DNA of 64,000 nucleotides from Sphingomonadaceae bacterium 3R27C6 (GTDB lineage Bacteria; Pseudomonadota; Alphaproteobacteria; Sphingomonadales; Sphingomonadaceae): contig SCNS01000021.1 in the NCBI GenBank assembly GCA_005503215.1, forward strand, positions 1 to 64,000, in the 5' to 3' direction. This document shows, piece after piece, positions 26,091 to 35,033 of this stretch. The notes beneath the pieces are model-generated. The model made no database searches, was not told where the DNA came from, and saw only the letters and a program-made list of their open reading frames with translations. The first letter of the stretch is position 1. Every line of letters begins with the position of its first letter. The position numbers and the translations under genes are program-made.

Positions 26091-26958
26091 CGCTGTCGAG
26101 TCCGGCGACCGGTTCGATCCGCTGGCGGCGGCCCTTCGCGGTGGCGACGAGCCAGACACCGATCAGCAGCATCGGCACGGTCAGCGTCTGCCCCATCGTG
26201 AGGCCCCACGACAGCGTGCCGAGCTGGACATCGGGTTCGCGCACGAACTCGACCGCAAAACGGCTGAGGCCATAGATGATCGCTGCCATGCCGAACAGGA
26301 AGCCCGGCTTGTAGCGTGCATCGGTGCGCCAGAAGAAGAAGGCGAGGATCGCCATCATGACCAAGCCTTCGAGGCCCGCTTCGTAAAGCTGGCTCGGGTG
26401 GCGCGGGTCCATCGTGCCGCTGCCCGGAAAGATGATCGCCCACGGGACGGTCGTTGCGCGGCCCCACAGCTCGCCATTCACGAAATTGGCAAGGCGGCCG
26501 AAGAAGAGGCCGAAGGGAACGACGCACGCGACATAGTCGCAGAAGCGCAGGAAGCTCAGCTTTTCCTTGCGCGTCACATACCAGATCGCGATCAGCACGC
26601 CGATCACGCCGCCGTGGAGCGACATGCCGCCGTCCCACAATTTGAAGATCTCGAGCGGCTTTTCGAGATAATTGCCGAGGTTGTAAAACAGCACATAGCC
26701 GAGCCTGCCGCCGAGGATGATCCCGAGCATCGCATAGAAGATCATGTCGTCGGCGTGGCGCCGCGCCATCGGGGCGCCGGGCTGTGCGATCAGCTTGAGC
26801 AAATACCAGTAACCGACGAAAATCCCGGCGAGATAGGCGAGCGCATACCAGCGGATCGGCAGGCCGAAGACGCTGAACGCGATCTCGGAGTTTTCACCCA
26901 TGAGATCGTGGAAGTTCACATATTGCGTTGCTTCGGCTAAGGTTGCAAAAAGAAACAT
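26083..26958 (-). CDS. lgt: Prolipoprotein diacylglyceryl transferase
   Basis: Inner-membrane enzyme that moves diacylglyceryl from phosphatidylglycerol to the lipobox cysteine of prolipoproteins. 291 residues with about seven helices; the family core is complete: [12 protein letters not shown] and [17 protein letters not shown] 26958 is preferred; the longer form beginning at 27042 would overlap the divergent ligase gene. It heads the lgt-midA-GNAT-pgeF chain and would process the several lipoproteins in this window. Confidence 0.93.
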   Translation of the reverse strand: MFLFATLAEATQYVNFHDLMGENSEIAFSVFGLPIRWYALAYLAGIFVGYWYLLKLIAQPGAPMARRHADDMIFYAMLGIILGGRLGYVLFYNLGNYLEKPLEIFKLWDGGMSLHGGVIGVLIAIWYVTRKEKLSFLRFCDYVACVVPFGLFFGRLANFVNGELWGRATTVPWAIIFPGSGTMDPRHPSQLYEAGLEGLVMMAILAFFFWRTDARYKPGFLFGMAAIIYGLSRFAVEFVREPDVQLGTLSWGLTMGQTLTVPMLLIGVWLVATAKGRRQRIEPVAGLDSVA

Positions 26959-27035
26959 ATCGTCGCGCTGTCCTTCCCCAGGAGAGGCCTCCCCATAAGG
27001 GGTTAGGCGAGCGAGACCAAGAGGAGAGATAGAAG

Positions 27036-28742
27036 ATGCCATCTGCGCTCGATTTGCGCCTGGAAGCCGCCTATAATCTGATCACCGGTCCGGGCGGACC
27101 GATCCAGCTCGGGACCGTCGAGCGCTTCGGCCACCAGCTTCCCTTCATCTCCAACGCGCCGACCAACCTTGCCGACTATGTTGCGTTTTTCGCCGCGCAG
27201 CATGGCGATGCGACTTTCCTCGTCGAAGGCGACGAGCGGCTGTCGTTCAAACAGGTTTATATGGCGGCGCGGCAGGTCGCGGCGGGGCTGGTCGAAGGCC
27301 ATGGCGTCCAGCGCGGCGACCGCGTCGGGCTCGCGATGCGCAACGCCAATGCGTGGTGCGTTTCCTATATCGGCATTTTGATGGCGGGCGGCTGCGCGAC
27401 CTTGCTCAACGGCTGGTGGCAGGGCGGCGAACTCGCTGCGGGCATAATCGACAGCGAAGCGAAGCTCGTGATCGCCGACGTCCAGCGCGCGGCGCGGCTT
27501 GAGGGTATCGAGCATGGCGCGAAAATCATCACGCTCGACCTGACGCAGCCGATCGACCTCGCGATCGCGCCGATCACCGGTGCCGGCGGCAGCGCCGCCA
27601 CCGTGCTGCCCACGCTGACCGGGCAGGATCTCGCTACGATCCTCTTTACCTCGGGCTCGACCGGCCAGTCGAAGGGCGCCTATTCGCGCCACGAAGCCAT
27701 ATGTCAGGCGATCTTCAACTATGTCACGCAAACCGCGAGCATCGTCCATTTGCTGACCGAAGACGGGCAGATGTCGGACATCCAGCCCGCGACCTTGATC
27801 TGCACGCCGCTGTTCCATGTCACCGCCGAAGTCCCGGTCTTCCTGCAAAGCTTTGCCTTGGGCCGCAAACTCGTGCTGATGCCCAAGTGGAACGCCGACG
27901 AGGCGATGCGGCTGATCCAGGACGAGCAATGCAATTATTTCGTCGGCGTCCCGCTGATGAGCTACGAGATTCTTGTTAGCCCGAACCGCAAGAATTACGA
28001 CCTCTCGACCTGCAAAAGCTACGCCGGCGGCGGCGCCCCGCGCCCGCCCGAACATGTGCGCCGCCTGGCTGCCGAAATGGGCGAGGCGAAGCCCTTGCTC
28101 GGTTACGGCCTCACCGAAACCAACGCGGTCGGCTGCGGCATCATCAACGAAAATTATGTGGCGAAACCGATGTCGACTGGGCCCGCGTCCAAGCCGCTCG
28201 TCGACCTCGCGATCCTCGACGACAATGGCGAGCCGGTCGCAGAGGGCGGGGTCGGTGAGGTCTGCATTCGTTCGGTATGCAATTTCGAAGGCTATTGGAA
28301 CAATGAGGCGGCAACGAAGGCGGCCTTCTTCGACAATGGCTATTTCCGGTCGGGCGACCTCGGTTATCTCGACGAGGACGGCTATCTGTTCATCGTCGAC
28401 CGCAAGAAGGATATCATCATCCGCGGCGGCGAGAATATCAGCTGCCAGGAAGTCGAGGCCGCGATCTACGAGCATGCCGAGGTCAATGAATGCGCGGTGT
28501 TCGGCCTTCCCGACGAGCGCCTTGGCGAGTGCGTCGGTGCGGTCGTCTGGATGAAGCCCGGAAGCAGCGTGACGGCCGAAGAGCTGGTCGCCTTCCTCAG
28601 CGCGCGGCTCGCGCCGTACAAGGTGCCGTGCCAGATCTGGATGTCGAACGACGCGCTGCCCAAGCTCGGCAGCGAAAAGATCGACAAGGTCAGTTTGCGG
28701 AGCCACTATCGCGAGGAATATGCCGCGAAGGTGGTCGCGTAA
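27036..28742 (+). CDS. AMP-dependent acyl-CoA synthetase/ligase
   Basis: 568-residue adenylate-forming enzyme activating a carboxylate to acyl-AMP and then acyl-CoA. Core motifs seen: [13 protein letters not shown] (P-loop), [34 protein letters not shown] and the C-terminal catalytic lysine in KLGSEKIDK. Probably a medium or long-chain fatty acid or aromatic/steroid acid substrate. Start ATG 27036 follows gaggagagat. The cytochrome b gene begins 30 bases after the stop, but a shared pathway is not evident. Confidence 0.9.
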   Translation: MPSALDLRLEAAYNLITGPGGPIQLGTVERFGHQLPFISNAPTNLADYVAFFAAQHGDATFLVEGDERLSFKQVYMAARQVAAGLVEGHGVQRGDRVGLAMRNANAWCVSYIGILMAGGCATLLNGWWQGGELAAGIIDSEAKLVIADVQRAARLEGIEHGAKIITLDLTQPIDLAIAPITGAGGSAATVLPTLTGQDLATILFTSGSTGQSKGAYSRHEAICQAIFNYVTQTASIVHLLTEDGQMSDIQPATLICTPLFHVTAEVPVFLQSFALGRKLVLMPKWNADEAMRLIQDEQCNYFVGVPLMSYEILVSPNRKNYDLSTCKSYAGGGAPRPPEHVRRLAAEMGEAKPLLGYGLTETNAVGCGIINENYVAKPMSTGPASKPLVDLAILDDNGEPVAEGGVGEVCIRSVCNFEGYWNNEAATKAAFFDNGYFRSGDLGYLDEDGYLFIVDRKKDIIIRGGENISCQEVEAAIYEHAEVNECAVFGLPDERLGECVGAVVWMKPGSSVTAEELVAFLSARLAPYKVPCQIWMSNDALPKLGSEKIDKVSLRSHYREEYAAKVVA

Positions 28743-28772
28743 CCGGAAACAGCAAAGGAGCGAACCGGGATC

Positions 28773-29621
28773 ATGGCCGAGGCTGAAACTCCCGTCGCTC
28801 CCGAAAAGCCGGCGCCGGTGCGCGTCTATCGCCACCGGTTGCCGGCGCGCATCTGGCATTGGGTGAATGCCGTCACTTTGCTCATCCTGCTGATGAGCGG
28901 GCTGATGATCTTCAACGCGCATCCGCGCCTCTATTGGGGCGAATATGGCGCGAATTTCGACCGCGCGTGGCTGGTGATTGGCTCGACGCCGGACAGCGGC
29001 TATTTGCGCGTGGGCGATTATCGGGTCGACACGACGGGCGTGCTAGGCCGCTGGACCGATGCAGAGGGTGCCGAAAAGACGTGGGCTTTCCCCGGCTGGG
29101 CGACGATTCCGACGAGCTATAGCCTTGCCGACGGGCGGCGCTGGCACTTGCTGTTCGCGTGGGTGCTGTCGATCGGGCTGACCCTCTACATGGTCTGGAC
29201 GCTGCTCAGCGGACATTTGCGTAAGGATTTGCACGTCCGCCGCGCCGAATGGTCGCCGCGCCATATCTGGCACGATATGAAGGAGCATGCGCGGCTACGC
29301 TTTCCGCGTGGGCAAGCGGCGGCGCGCTACGGCATCCTGCAAAAGCTCAGCTATATTGGCGTGATCTTCATCCTGCTGCCGCTGATGATCGCGACCGGGC
29401 TGACCATGTCGCCCGGGATGAACGCCGCGTGGCCGTGGCTGCTCGATATTTTCGGCGGCCGGCAGTCGGCGCGCTCGATCCACTTCATCGCCGCCTGGGC
29501 GCTCGTCCTCTTCGTCCTCGTCCATATCGCGATGGTGCTGCTTGCGGGGCCGGTCAACGAGCTGCGCTCGATGGTCACCGGCTGGTTCCGCCTGCCGCCC
29601 GAGCGGGAGGAACGCGCATGA
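28773..29621 (+). CDS. Cytochrome b561-type membrane subunit
   Basis: 282 residues, four to five membrane helices of the di-haem cytochrome b561/Ni-Fe hydrogenase cytochrome b family. Candidate haem histidines: H29 in RIWHWVNA, the WHLLFAW histidine, SIHFIAAW and VLVHIAMV. A 90-residue loop between helices 1 and 2 is predicted periplasmic. ATGA overlap with the molybdopterin protein implies a two-subunit enzyme in which this subunit exchanges electrons with the quinone pool. Confidence 0.88.
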   Translation: MAEAETPVAPEKPAPVRVYRHRLPARIWHWVNAVTLLILLMSGLMIFNAHPRLYWGEYGANFDRAWLVIGSTPDSGYLRVGDYRVDTTGVLGRWTDAEGAEKTWAFPGWATIPTSYSLADGRRWHLLFAWVLSIGLTLYMVWTLLSGHLRKDLHVRRAEWSPRHIWHDMKEHARLRFPRGQAAARYGILQKLSYIGVIFILLPLMIATGLTMSPGMNAAWPWLLDIFGGRQSARSIHFIAAWALVLFVLVHIAMVLLAGPVNELRSMVTGWFRLPPEREERA

Positions 29622-30397
29622 GCGAAATCATCCTGCCGCGGCGTCAACTCATTGCGCGCGCCGGCGGGCTCGCCGCCGCCGCGGGCGCGCTGCCTTTGCT
29701 CTCGGGCTGCGATGCGATCAACGACGCGCCCGCGGTGCGCAAGATCCTGTCGATGGGCGAGGAGATGAACCGCGCCAGCCAGCGCGCGCTGATCGACCGC
29801 AATGCGCTCGCGCGCGAGTTCAGCCGCGCCGACCTGTCGCCCTATTTCCGTCCCAACGGCACGCGCCTGCCGGCCGGCGCCGCCTATGCCGCGCATGTCG
29901 CGAGGGGCTTTGCCGACTGGCGGGTCAACGTCACGGGGCTCGTCGCGCGGCCGCTGTCGCTGTCGATGACCGACATCCGCGCAATGCCGCAGCGTACGCA
30001 GATCACGCGCCACGACTGCGTCGAGGGGTGGAGCGCGATCGGGCAATGGACCGGCCCGCAACTGAGCGATATCCTCGCCGCTGCCGGCGTGAAGGATCGC
30101 GCGCGCTATATCGTGTTCCGCTGCGCCGACCGGCTCGGCGATGCGCTCTATTATGAAAGCTGCGACATGGTCGACGCGCTGCATCCGCAGACGATCATGG
30201 CGTGGGCACTCAATGGCGCGGTGCTGCCGATCGCGAACGGCGCGCCGCTGCGTCTGCGGATCGAGCGCCAGCTCGGCTACAAGCACGCCAAATATGTGAA
30301 CGCAATCGAGGCGGTCGCCAGCCTCGATCAAATCGGCGCGGGCAAGGGCGGCTATTGGGAAGACCGGATCGACTATGAATGGTATGCTGGCATCTGA
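29618..30397 (+). CDS. Sulfite-oxidase-fold molybdopterin lipoprotein
   Basis: 259-residue protein with the oxidoreductase molybdopterin-binding fold. The candidate Mo-ligating cysteine is C134 in TRHDCVEGWSAIGQW, and LGYKHAKYV is the downstream signature. The N-terminus combines a twin-arginine (R8-R9 in PRRQLIARAGG) with a lipobox-like LLSGC (C31), suggesting Tat export then lipid anchoring on the periplasmic face. ATG 29618 follows CGGGAGG. With the cytochrome b it resembles a MsrPQ- or sulfite dehydrogenase-like pair; the substrate is unknown. Confidence 0.87.
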   Translation: MSEIILPRRQLIARAGGLAAAAGALPLLSGCDAINDAPAVRKILSMGEEMNRASQRALIDRNALAREFSRADLSPYFRPNGTRLPAGAAYAAHVARGFADWRVNVTGLVARPLSLSMTDIRAMPQRTQITRHDCVEGWSAIGQWTGPQLSDILAAAGVKDRARYIVFRCADRLGDALYYESCDMVDALHPQTIMAWALNGAVLPIANGAPLRLRIERQLGYKHAKYVNAIEAVASLDQIGAGKGGYWEDRIDYEWYAGI

Positions 30398-30439
30398 CGG
30401 CAACCGTTTGACGCGATGGAGGTTTTTGGCGTTGCAGAC

Positions 30440-31687
30440 ATGTCGATCCTAGCTCCGTTTCTTTCCCGCGTGGTGCGTCAGGGACGATTGACCGTCATTG
30501 CACCCGATGGCGCCGAGGAGCATTTCGGCACGCCGACACCGGGATTTCCCGAGCTCGTTCTTCGCTTCAAGACCCGCGCCGGGATGCGCCGGATCATCCT
30601 CGATCCCCGGCTCGGCGCCGCCGAATCCTTCATGGACGGCGACATGCGGATCGAGGGCGGTGACATCATGGACCTGATCGGTCTGATCCGCATGAACACG
30701 CCATGGGATCGCGGCGCCGCGCTCAAGGACAAGACCTGGCTGGGCCAGCGCGCCGAATGGGTGAAGACGCGGCTCGGCTCGATCAACCGCCAGCGCCGGT
30801 CGCGCGCGAACGTCAAGCATCACTATGACATCGGCAACGACCTCTACCGCCTCTTCCTCGACGACGACATGCAATATAGCTGCGCCTATTGGCCGCGCCC
30901 CGGCATGACGCTGGAGGAAGCGCAGGCCGCGAAAAAGGCACATATCGCGGCGAAACTCGCGCTCAAACCGGGGCAACGCGTGCTCGACATCGGTTGCGGC
31001 TGGGGCGGAATGGCGATCACGCTGGCGAAGCTCGAACGGGTCGAGGTGCTCGGGATCACGCTATCGGAGGAGCAGTTTGCCCTCGCGCGTCAGCGTGCCG
31101 AGGCGGCGGGGGTCGCCGACCGCGTCAAATTCGAACTGATCGACTATCGCGACCTCGCCGCGCGTGAGGCAGGACGCTTCGACCGCATTGTCTCGGTCGG
31201 GATGTTCGAGCATGTCGGCGCGCCCAATTTTGATACCTTCTTTCGCTCGGCCGCGAACCTGATGACTGCCGACGGGGTGATGCTGCTCCACACGATCGGC
31301 CGTTTCGGCCGGCCGGGGGCGACCGACGCCTTCACGCGCAAATATATCTTTCCCGGCGGCTATATCCCCGCGCTCAGCGAGACGCTGGCGGCGAGCGAGA
31401 AGAGCCGGCTGATCGCGACTGATATCGAGACGCTGCGGCTGCATTACGCGCTGACGCTGCGCCAATGGTATGCGCGAACACTCGCGCACGAGGCCGAGAT
31501 CGTCGCCATGATGGGCGAGCGTTTCTTTCGCATGTGGACCTTCTATCTCGCGGGCGCGACGTCGGCGTTCGAAAGCGGCGGGATGGGCAATTACCAGATC
31601 CAGTTCGCGCGCAGCCGCCACGCGCTGCCGCTGACGCGCGATTATATCGCGGCGACCGAGGAGGATTTTGGCGCACGCGGCGTGTGA
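30440..31687 (+). CDS. Cyclopropane-fatty-acyl-phospholipid synthase family methyltransferase
   Basis: 415-residue SAM enzyme that modifies unsaturated phospholipid acyl chains. N-terminal lipid-binding region (1-100), then HHYDIGNDLYRLFLD, SAM motif LDIGCGWGGMAITLA, QYSCAYW and the C-terminal YIFPGGYIP block. Start uncertain: ATG 30440 (MSILAPF) fits homologues; ATG 30416 adds eight residues, and neither has an ideally placed ribosome site. An inverted repeat (GTGACC 31684, GGTCAC 31701) spans its stop codon. Confidence 0.92.
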   Translation: MSILAPFLSRVVRQGRLTVIAPDGAEEHFGTPTPGFPELVLRFKTRAGMRRIILDPRLGAAESFMDGDMRIEGGDIMDLIGLIRMNTPWDRGAALKDKTWLGQRAEWVKTRLGSINRQRRSRANVKHHYDIGNDLYRLFLDDDMQYSCAYWPRPGMTLEEAQAAKKAHIAAKLALKPGQRVLDIGCGWGGMAITLAKLERVEVLGITLSEEQFALARQRAEAAGVADRVKFELIDYRDLAAREAGRFDRIVSVGMFEHVGAPNFDTFFRSAANLMTADGVMLLHTIGRFGRPGATDAFTRKYIFPGGYIPALSETLAASEKSRLIATDIETLRLHYALTLRQWYARTLAHEAEIVAMMGERFFRMWTFYLAGATSAFESGGMGNYQIQFARSRHALPLTRDYIAATEEDFGARGV

Positions 31688-31747
31688 CCTCGATCATAGC
31701 GGTCACGGTTCCGTCCGGGCAGGGGGCGGGCCATGAAGGAGGGAGCC

Positions 31748-32377
31748 ATGATCGACGACGACGACTGGGGCAAACGTGACGAATTCAGCACCTACCGGCT
31801 GGGCAATTGCTGGTGGCTGCGCCGCGCGGGACTCAAAGGATTGCGGGTCGAGGCGAAGATTGTGGGCGACGAGGTCCCGCTATTGATCCTGACCGGTTCG
31901 CGGCGTGGGCGTGCCGAAATTCCGCTCGCGGACATTCGCCGTATCCGCGCCGCGGTCGATCAGGGCAAAAGCCGGTCGCTCGATTTCTATCGCTGCATGA
32001 TCTGGCGCGACGGCGAACGAAAACTGGTCCTGCGTCCGATGTCGGGCGGAAAGCTGATCTATGGCCAACTCATCCTGCACCTCGCCGAGGAGATGAAGCG
32101 GATCGGCCGGTTCGACCGCGTCGAGCGCGGCCTGCAGCGCTGGGAAACGGCGCTATATTCGGTGTTGATGGTCGTGTCGGCCGTTTTCCTGGGCTATCTC
32201 GCTTATGACACGCTGCAAAACCTGATCCGGACGATCGAAACGAAGGACATGATCTTTGCTGGCATCATATGGGGCTTCAGCGCGTTGTTGCTGGTCGGCA
32301 GCGTCGCGATATGGCGCGACTCGAACCGTCCGCGCCCGGTGCGCAGCTTCAAGGATCTGGAACAGGTTCTGCCGTAA
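31748..32377 (+). CDS. Two-helix membrane protein of unknown function
   Basis: 209 residues, not recognised. Residues 1-115 are soluble and beta-rich with alternating charged and hydrophobic residues (EIPLADIRRIRAAV), possibly a PH-like domain. Two membrane helices follow (about 130-155 and 165-187) and a short basic tail. ATG 31748 is preceded by GGAGGG at ideal spacing; ATG 31733 also has an upstream AGGGGG. Its 3' end overlaps the convergent DUF1801 gene by 29 bases. Confidence 0.65.
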   Translation: MIDDDDWGKRDEFSTYRLGNCWWLRRAGLKGLRVEAKIVGDEVPLLILTGSRRGRAEIPLADIRRIRAAVDQGKSRSLDFYRCMIWRDGERKLVLRPMSGGKLIYGQLILHLAEEMKRIGRFDRVERGLQRWETALYSVLMVVSAVFLGYLAYDTLQNLIRTIETKDMIFAGIIWGFSALLLVGSVAIWRDSNRPRPVRSFKDLEQVLP

Positions 32378-32810
32378 CGGGATATCTTTCGTTCATCACG
32401 TCCCAGCTCAGCACGACGAGCTGTTCGAGAACCGCCAGGTCCACGTCGGCGAGCTTGTTGATGTAGAGGCACGATTTGCCGTTCTTATATTTGCCGAGCT
32501 TAGCGAGCAGCGCGTCGGCTTCGGGCTGGCGGTCGCAGTAATGGCCCATCAGATAGAGCGTCATCGCGGCTTTGCGCGGGCTGAACCCGGCGCGGCACAT
32601 CGTTCCTGAACGGCCGCTGTCGTATAGATAGTCGTAGCTGCCATAGCCGATGATCGACGGCCCCCACATTTTCGGATCGAGCCCGGTGACGCGGCGGTGC
32701 ATCGCGTCGATCACCTCGGCCTCCTCGCGGCGGCGCGCATCGGGAACGGTCGCGATGAAATCGGCGACGGCAACCTCGGTGGCTTTGGTCTTGATCTCGG
32801 CTTTGCCCAT
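32349..32810 (-). CDS. DUF1801 domain protein
   Basis: 153-residue soluble protein of the DUF1801 family (YdhG-like). Conserved features: the N-terminal helix VADFIATVPDARRREEAEVI, MWGPSIIGYGSYDY, GFSPRKAAMTLYL and LGKYKNGKSCLYINKLADVD. The function is unestablished. Convergent with, and overlapping, the preceding membrane protein gene. Confidence 0.85.
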   Translation of the reverse strand: MGKAEIKTKATEVAVADFIATVPDARRREEAEVIDAMHRRVTGLDPKMWGPSIIGYGSYDYLYDSGRSGTMCRAGFSPRKAAMTLYLMGHYCDRQPEADALLAKLGKYKNGKSCLYINKLADVDLAVLEQLVVLSWDVMNERYPVTAEPVPDP

Positions 32811-32948
32811 GGCCTGTCTCCCGAGGTGCGAGGATAGCGATTTTGGTGGAGCGAGCCAATCGGCCCGTCGGTGTTTTTCCGGAAACTTCCGATGGCAATT
32901 TACTTCATGAAATAGCCATCATAGCTTGCTTGTGTAGTGCGTTCGATC

Positions 32949-32970
32949 TCCGGTTTTCTGGGTAACCGGA
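32949..32970. promoter_or_regulatory. Inverted repeat upstream of doxX-like gene
   Basis: TCCGGTT (32949-32955) and AACCGGA (32964-32970) are perfect 7-bp arms with an 8-base spacer, ending 27 bases before the DoxX start. Dimension and position suit a TetR/MarR-type operator. The surrounding 180 bases are noticeably poorer in GC than the genes around them. Confidence 0.35.
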
Positions 32971-32997
32971 ATCGCGCAAATTCGACAGGAGAAGTGG

Positions 32998-33405
32998 ATG
33001 GTCCGCGTCCCGAATCTGAAGAAGCTTGGCAAATTCGAGAATATGTTTTTGCTCGGATTTCGGCTGCTTGTCGGAATTTTTTTGATCTATGGAACGTGGG
33101 ATAATATTTCCAGCGCCGCGCGGATGGCTGAGTTCGCAGCGTTTCTGAAATCAAACGGATTCATTTTCCCGAATGTCATGGCGCCCCTGTCGGCCTGGGC
33201 GCAATTTCTTTGCGGCGTGGCATTTTGTGCGGGTGTTCTTGTTCGTTGGGCGGGCCTTGTCTGCGCATTCAATTTCCTCGTCGCCATTGTCATGGTGGAC
33301 GGTGCTGCAGGGATCCGCGCCAGCTTTCCAAGCGCGATGCTGATCGCATTCGGGCTTTACATTGCGGCGCGCGGCGCGGGTTCGCTGGCGTTGCAGCGCA
33401 GCTAG
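32998..33405 (+). CDS. DoxX family membrane protein
   Basis: 135 residues with four membrane helices; the DoxX family pattern includes FRLLVGIFLIYGTWDNI, FPNVMAPLSAWAQFLCG and the conserved Glu replaced here by Gln in that helix. Members are linked to thiosulfate:quinone oxidation or redox homeostasis, with no assigned reaction for most. ATG 32998 follows AGGAGAAG. Codon use is more AT-rich than in neighbouring genes (for example TTTTTTTTG in helix 1), hinting at a different history. Confidence 0.8.
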   Translation: MVRVPNLKKLGKFENMFLLGFRLLVGIFLIYGTWDNISSAARMAEFAAFLKSNGFIFPNVMAPLSAWAQFLCGVAFCAGVLVRWAGLVCAFNFLVAIVMVDGAAGIRASFPSAMLIAFGLYIAARGAGSLALQRS

Positions 33406-33425
33406 GCTCCTAATAGAAAAGCCGA

Positions 33426-34385
33426 TCAGCGGTGCCGTGCCGCGATCTGTTCGGCGAGTGCCGCGATACGGCGGCGGAAGCTCTTCGGCGCGGCCACCTC
33501 GACCTCGGCGCCGAGTGCGAGCATGTCGCGTGCGCCATGGTCGCTGTCCTCGACCCGCATCGTCATTTCGCGCCAGCCATCGATGGCGGGTACGCCTGCC
33601 CCCGCGACCGCTTCGGCGCCGCGCGGCGACTGCGCGGCGAGCCGTTTGCAGCCCTCGGGCGACGCCCGGACGGTCGCGGTTGTGGCGAACAGCTCGGTCT
33701 CGAACCGCGCCTGTTCGGCCTGCCACCAGCTTGCGAGATGGAAATCGGCAAGGCGCTCGAAGGACGTATCGCCGACTGTTAGCTCGTCGATATTCGCGAT
33801 CCGGAAGATGCGGATCTTTCCGCCGCCGCGCGCCGCGAGATACCAGATGCCGGCTTTCAGCACGAGGCCGAGCGGCTCGACGGTCCAGTCGCGCACCCCC
33901 TGCCAGCTTTCGTAGCGCATCGACAAAGGCCGCTCGTCGAGCACCGCGCGCGCGATCGCGGGAAGGTGTGGCAGTGCTTCGCCGCCGCGATACCAGTCGA
34001 CCGCGTCGAGGTGGAACCGCGCCGCCATCCGGTCGGCGAGCGCGCCGCCGCCGCCCGGAAGCGCGACGAGCAATTTGTTGCGCGCGGCGCTGGCTGCGGC
34101 GCCGATCCCCAGCTCTGCCGCCGGGCCGGGCAGGCCGATCATCGCCATCGCCTCGGCCTCGCCGGCCGACAGCCCGGTGAGGCGCGTGCGATAGCCGCCC
34201 AGCAGCTCGAACCCGCCGCCGGGTCCGCGGTCGCCATAAACGGGCACGCCCGCCGCGGAGAGCGCGTCGATATCGCGGTAGATCGTGCGTTCGGACACTT
34301 CGAACTCGGCCGCGAGATCGGCCGCGGTCAGTCGTCCGCGCAATTGCAGCAGCATCAGGATCGAGAGGAGACGGCTCGCGCGCAT
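33426..34385 (-). CDS. WYL-domain transcriptional regulator (YafY-like)
   Basis: 319-residue DNA-binding regulator. The N-terminal DeoR-type winged helix reads LTAADLAAEFEVSERTIYRDI; the WYL domain is centred on LGLVLKAGIWYLAARG (about 165-190), followed by the WCX C-terminal part. Probably autoregulatory and controlling the divergent exported protein: the 82-base gap between the two starts contains a perfect inverted repeat typical of such regulators. Confidence 0.9.
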   Translation of the reverse strand: MRASRLLSILMLLQLRGRLTAADLAAEFEVSERTIYRDIDALSAAGVPVYGDRGPGGGFELLGGYRTRLTGLSAGEAEAMAMIGLPGPAAELGIGAAASAARNKLLVALPGGGGALADRMAARFHLDAVDWYRGGEALPHLPAIARAVLDERPLSMRYESWQGVRDWTVEPLGLVLKAGIWYLAARGGGKIRIFRIANIDELTVGDTSFERLADFHLASWWQAEQARFETELFATTATVRASPEGCKRLAAQSPRGAEAVAGAGVPAIDGWREMTMRVEDSDHGARDMLALGAEVEVAAPKSFRRRIAALAEQIAARHR

Positions 34386-34408
34386 TTTTTCGCTGTAGCA
34401 GAAAATAG

Positions 34409-34425
34409 CTGACAGAAAATGTCAG
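34409..34425. promoter_or_regulatory. Probable operator of the WYL regulator
   Basis: CTGACA (34409-34414) and TGTCAG (34420-34425) form a perfect 6-bp inverted repeat with spacer GAAAA. It lies 24 bases in front of the regulator start and 43 before the divergent gene. A related half-copy, CAGAAAAT, occurs just upstream at 34399-34406. Confidence 0.5.
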
Positions 34426-34467
34426 GATAGGGCGCGTAAGGCGGGCGGGTCACGAAGGGAGCAAATT

Positions 34468-35019
34468 ATGACCCACATCGAACGACGAACCATCATCGCC
34501 CTTTCCGCAGGAGCCCTTATGTCCAGTCTCACCCCCATTGCCGTCGCCGCCGCGATCAATCCCGCCCCCGTCGGCAAGCCCGGCGACTTCGATTTCCTCA
34601 CCGGCGAATGGCGCATCCACAACAAGTTTCGTGAGGGCGAAAAGTGGATCGAATTCCCCGCCGAAGCCACCGTCGTCGGCATTCTCGGCGGTATCGCGAG
34701 CGTCGAGGAACTGCGCATCCCGGCGCGGGGCTTTTCGGGCATGGGGCTCCGCCTGCTCGACGTCGAAAAGAAGATCTGGTCCGATCATTTCGTCAACGCC
34801 AAGTCGGGCGTGGTTGCGGTGCCGGGCGAGCTCGGCGTATTCGAGGGCGGCGTCGGAACCTTCCTGTCCGAAAGCGAGGGCGCGCAAGGCCCCGAACTCT
34901 ATCGCGGCGTGTGGGACCGGATCACGCCGAAAAGCTGCCGCTGGTTTCAGGGCACCTCGCGCGACGGCGGCAAGACATGGGACGACAACTGGTTCATGGA
35001 CTGGACGCGCGTGGCCTGA
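34468..35019 (+). CDS. Exported DUF1579-like protein
   Basis: 183 residues. The N-terminus has an ERR pair and a hydrophobic stretch ending AVAAA (about residue 29), a signal peptide of possible Tat type. The mature part starts GDFDFLTGEWRIHNKF, a beta-barrel pattern like DUF1579/lipocalin-type proteins, and repeats Trp-rich strands (GVWDRITPKSCRWFQGTSRDGGKTW). No catalytic residues recognised. ATG 34468 follows GGGAG. Divergent from the WYL regulator, its likely controller. Confidence 0.7.
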   Translation: MTHIERRTIIALSAGALMSSLTPIAVAAAINPAPVGKPGDFDFLTGEWRIHNKFREGEKWIEFPAEATVVGILGGIASVEELRIPARGFSGMGLRLLDVEKKIWSDHFVNAKSGVVAVPGELGVFEGGVGTFLSESEGAQGPELYRGVWDRITPKSCRWFQGTSRDGGKTWDDNWFMDWTRVA

Positions 35020-35033
35020 GAAGGCCAAGCCGG

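Noticed and set aside
32349-32810. Toxin-antitoxin or defence role for the DUF1801 / membrane protein pair
   Set aside because: The genes are convergent, not an operon, and neither product resembles a known toxin, antitoxin or nuclease.
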